Origin: Chrysomallon squamiferum
Taxonomy: Eukaryota; Mollusca; Gastropoda; Neomphalida; Peltospiridae
Direction: 5' to 3'
Assembly: GCA_012295275.1 (NCBI GenBank)
Contig: CM022673.1
Span: 29,211,136-29,275,135, forward strand
Length of the DNA stretch: 64,000 nt
Position 1 is the first letter of the stretch. Every line of letters starts with the position of its first letter. A program made the translations under genes and the position numbers. Of this stretch, positions 63,901-64,000 are shown in pieces. Below the pieces are notes generated by a model. That model worked only from the letters and a program-made list of their open reading frames with translations. It did no database searches and was not told where the DNA came from.

Positions 63901-64000
63901 TTCTGTGTTTTTTAAAACATTCATTCCATTTAATATGGTAATCATTAAATTCATAATTAAATAACCTTCCTTTCTACTAAATATGCCTCCTATGCTTCAC

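Overview
This is AT-rich eukaryotic genomic DNA, extremely rich in simple repeats, with no protein-coding gene or functional RNA gene that I can support. Dense di-, tri- and tetranucleotide arrays (CT, GT/CA, AGT/ACT, ATT, ATTT, GATA, TATG, TTTG) occur every 1-3 kb. There are several minisatellites, decayed pogo/Tigger and LINE remnants, and many tRNA-like SINE heads. This texture suits a large invertebrate genome. A mollusc, perhaps a cephalopod, is my best guess, but nothing here proves the taxon. Most open frames over 60 codons are translations of simple repeats (poly-Ser/Leu, Thr/His, Cys/Val and similar). The window is therefore intergenic or lies inside a very long intron.

Layout. 0-10 kb: AT-rich DNA with a 290-bp CT array, a 66-bp minisatellite (3.5-4.1 kb), and TTTG, AAG, GT and CA arrays. 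10-16 kb: mostly low-information DNA, then a decayed pogo/Tigger-type transposase on the minus strand (14.3-15.1 kb) with a possible element end at 15.55 kb. 16-24 kb: AGT, then ACT, then AGT trinucleotide fields around a CpG-dense island (17.4-17.65 kb); an old 75-bp tandem repeat (18.85-19.3 kb); an ATT array; a CpG-bearing 32-bp minisatellite (22.65-22.96 kb); a TCTA array. 24-30 kb: two diverged copies of a GT-rich repeat, a tRNA-like SINE head, and a complete 454-bp MITE with TA target duplications (29.28-29.74 kb). 30-44 kb: further tRNA-like heads, CT arrays, a 34-bp minisatellite (32.3-32.8 kb), a possible RFX X-box (36.6 kb), GATA and large AGT arrays. 44-52 kb: a 205-bp inverted repeat of about 98% identity flanking 3.3 kb, with an old 50-bp tandem repeat inside. 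52-64 kb: CA/CT/TATG arrays, an AT-rich 30-bp minisatellite (56.8-57.1 kb), a 5'-truncated LINE reverse-transcriptase remnant followed by a 44/42-bp minisatellite (61.0-62.2 kb), and a final CT array.

No set of genes works together here. The recurring biology is repeat turnover: mobile elements inserting and decaying, and tandem arrays expanding around them. The most unusual items are the near-identical inverted repeat, the higher-order structure in three minisatellites, the intact MITE, and a few GC-richer patches (some with motifs) that could be regulatory. I found no evidence of a new multi-gene system.
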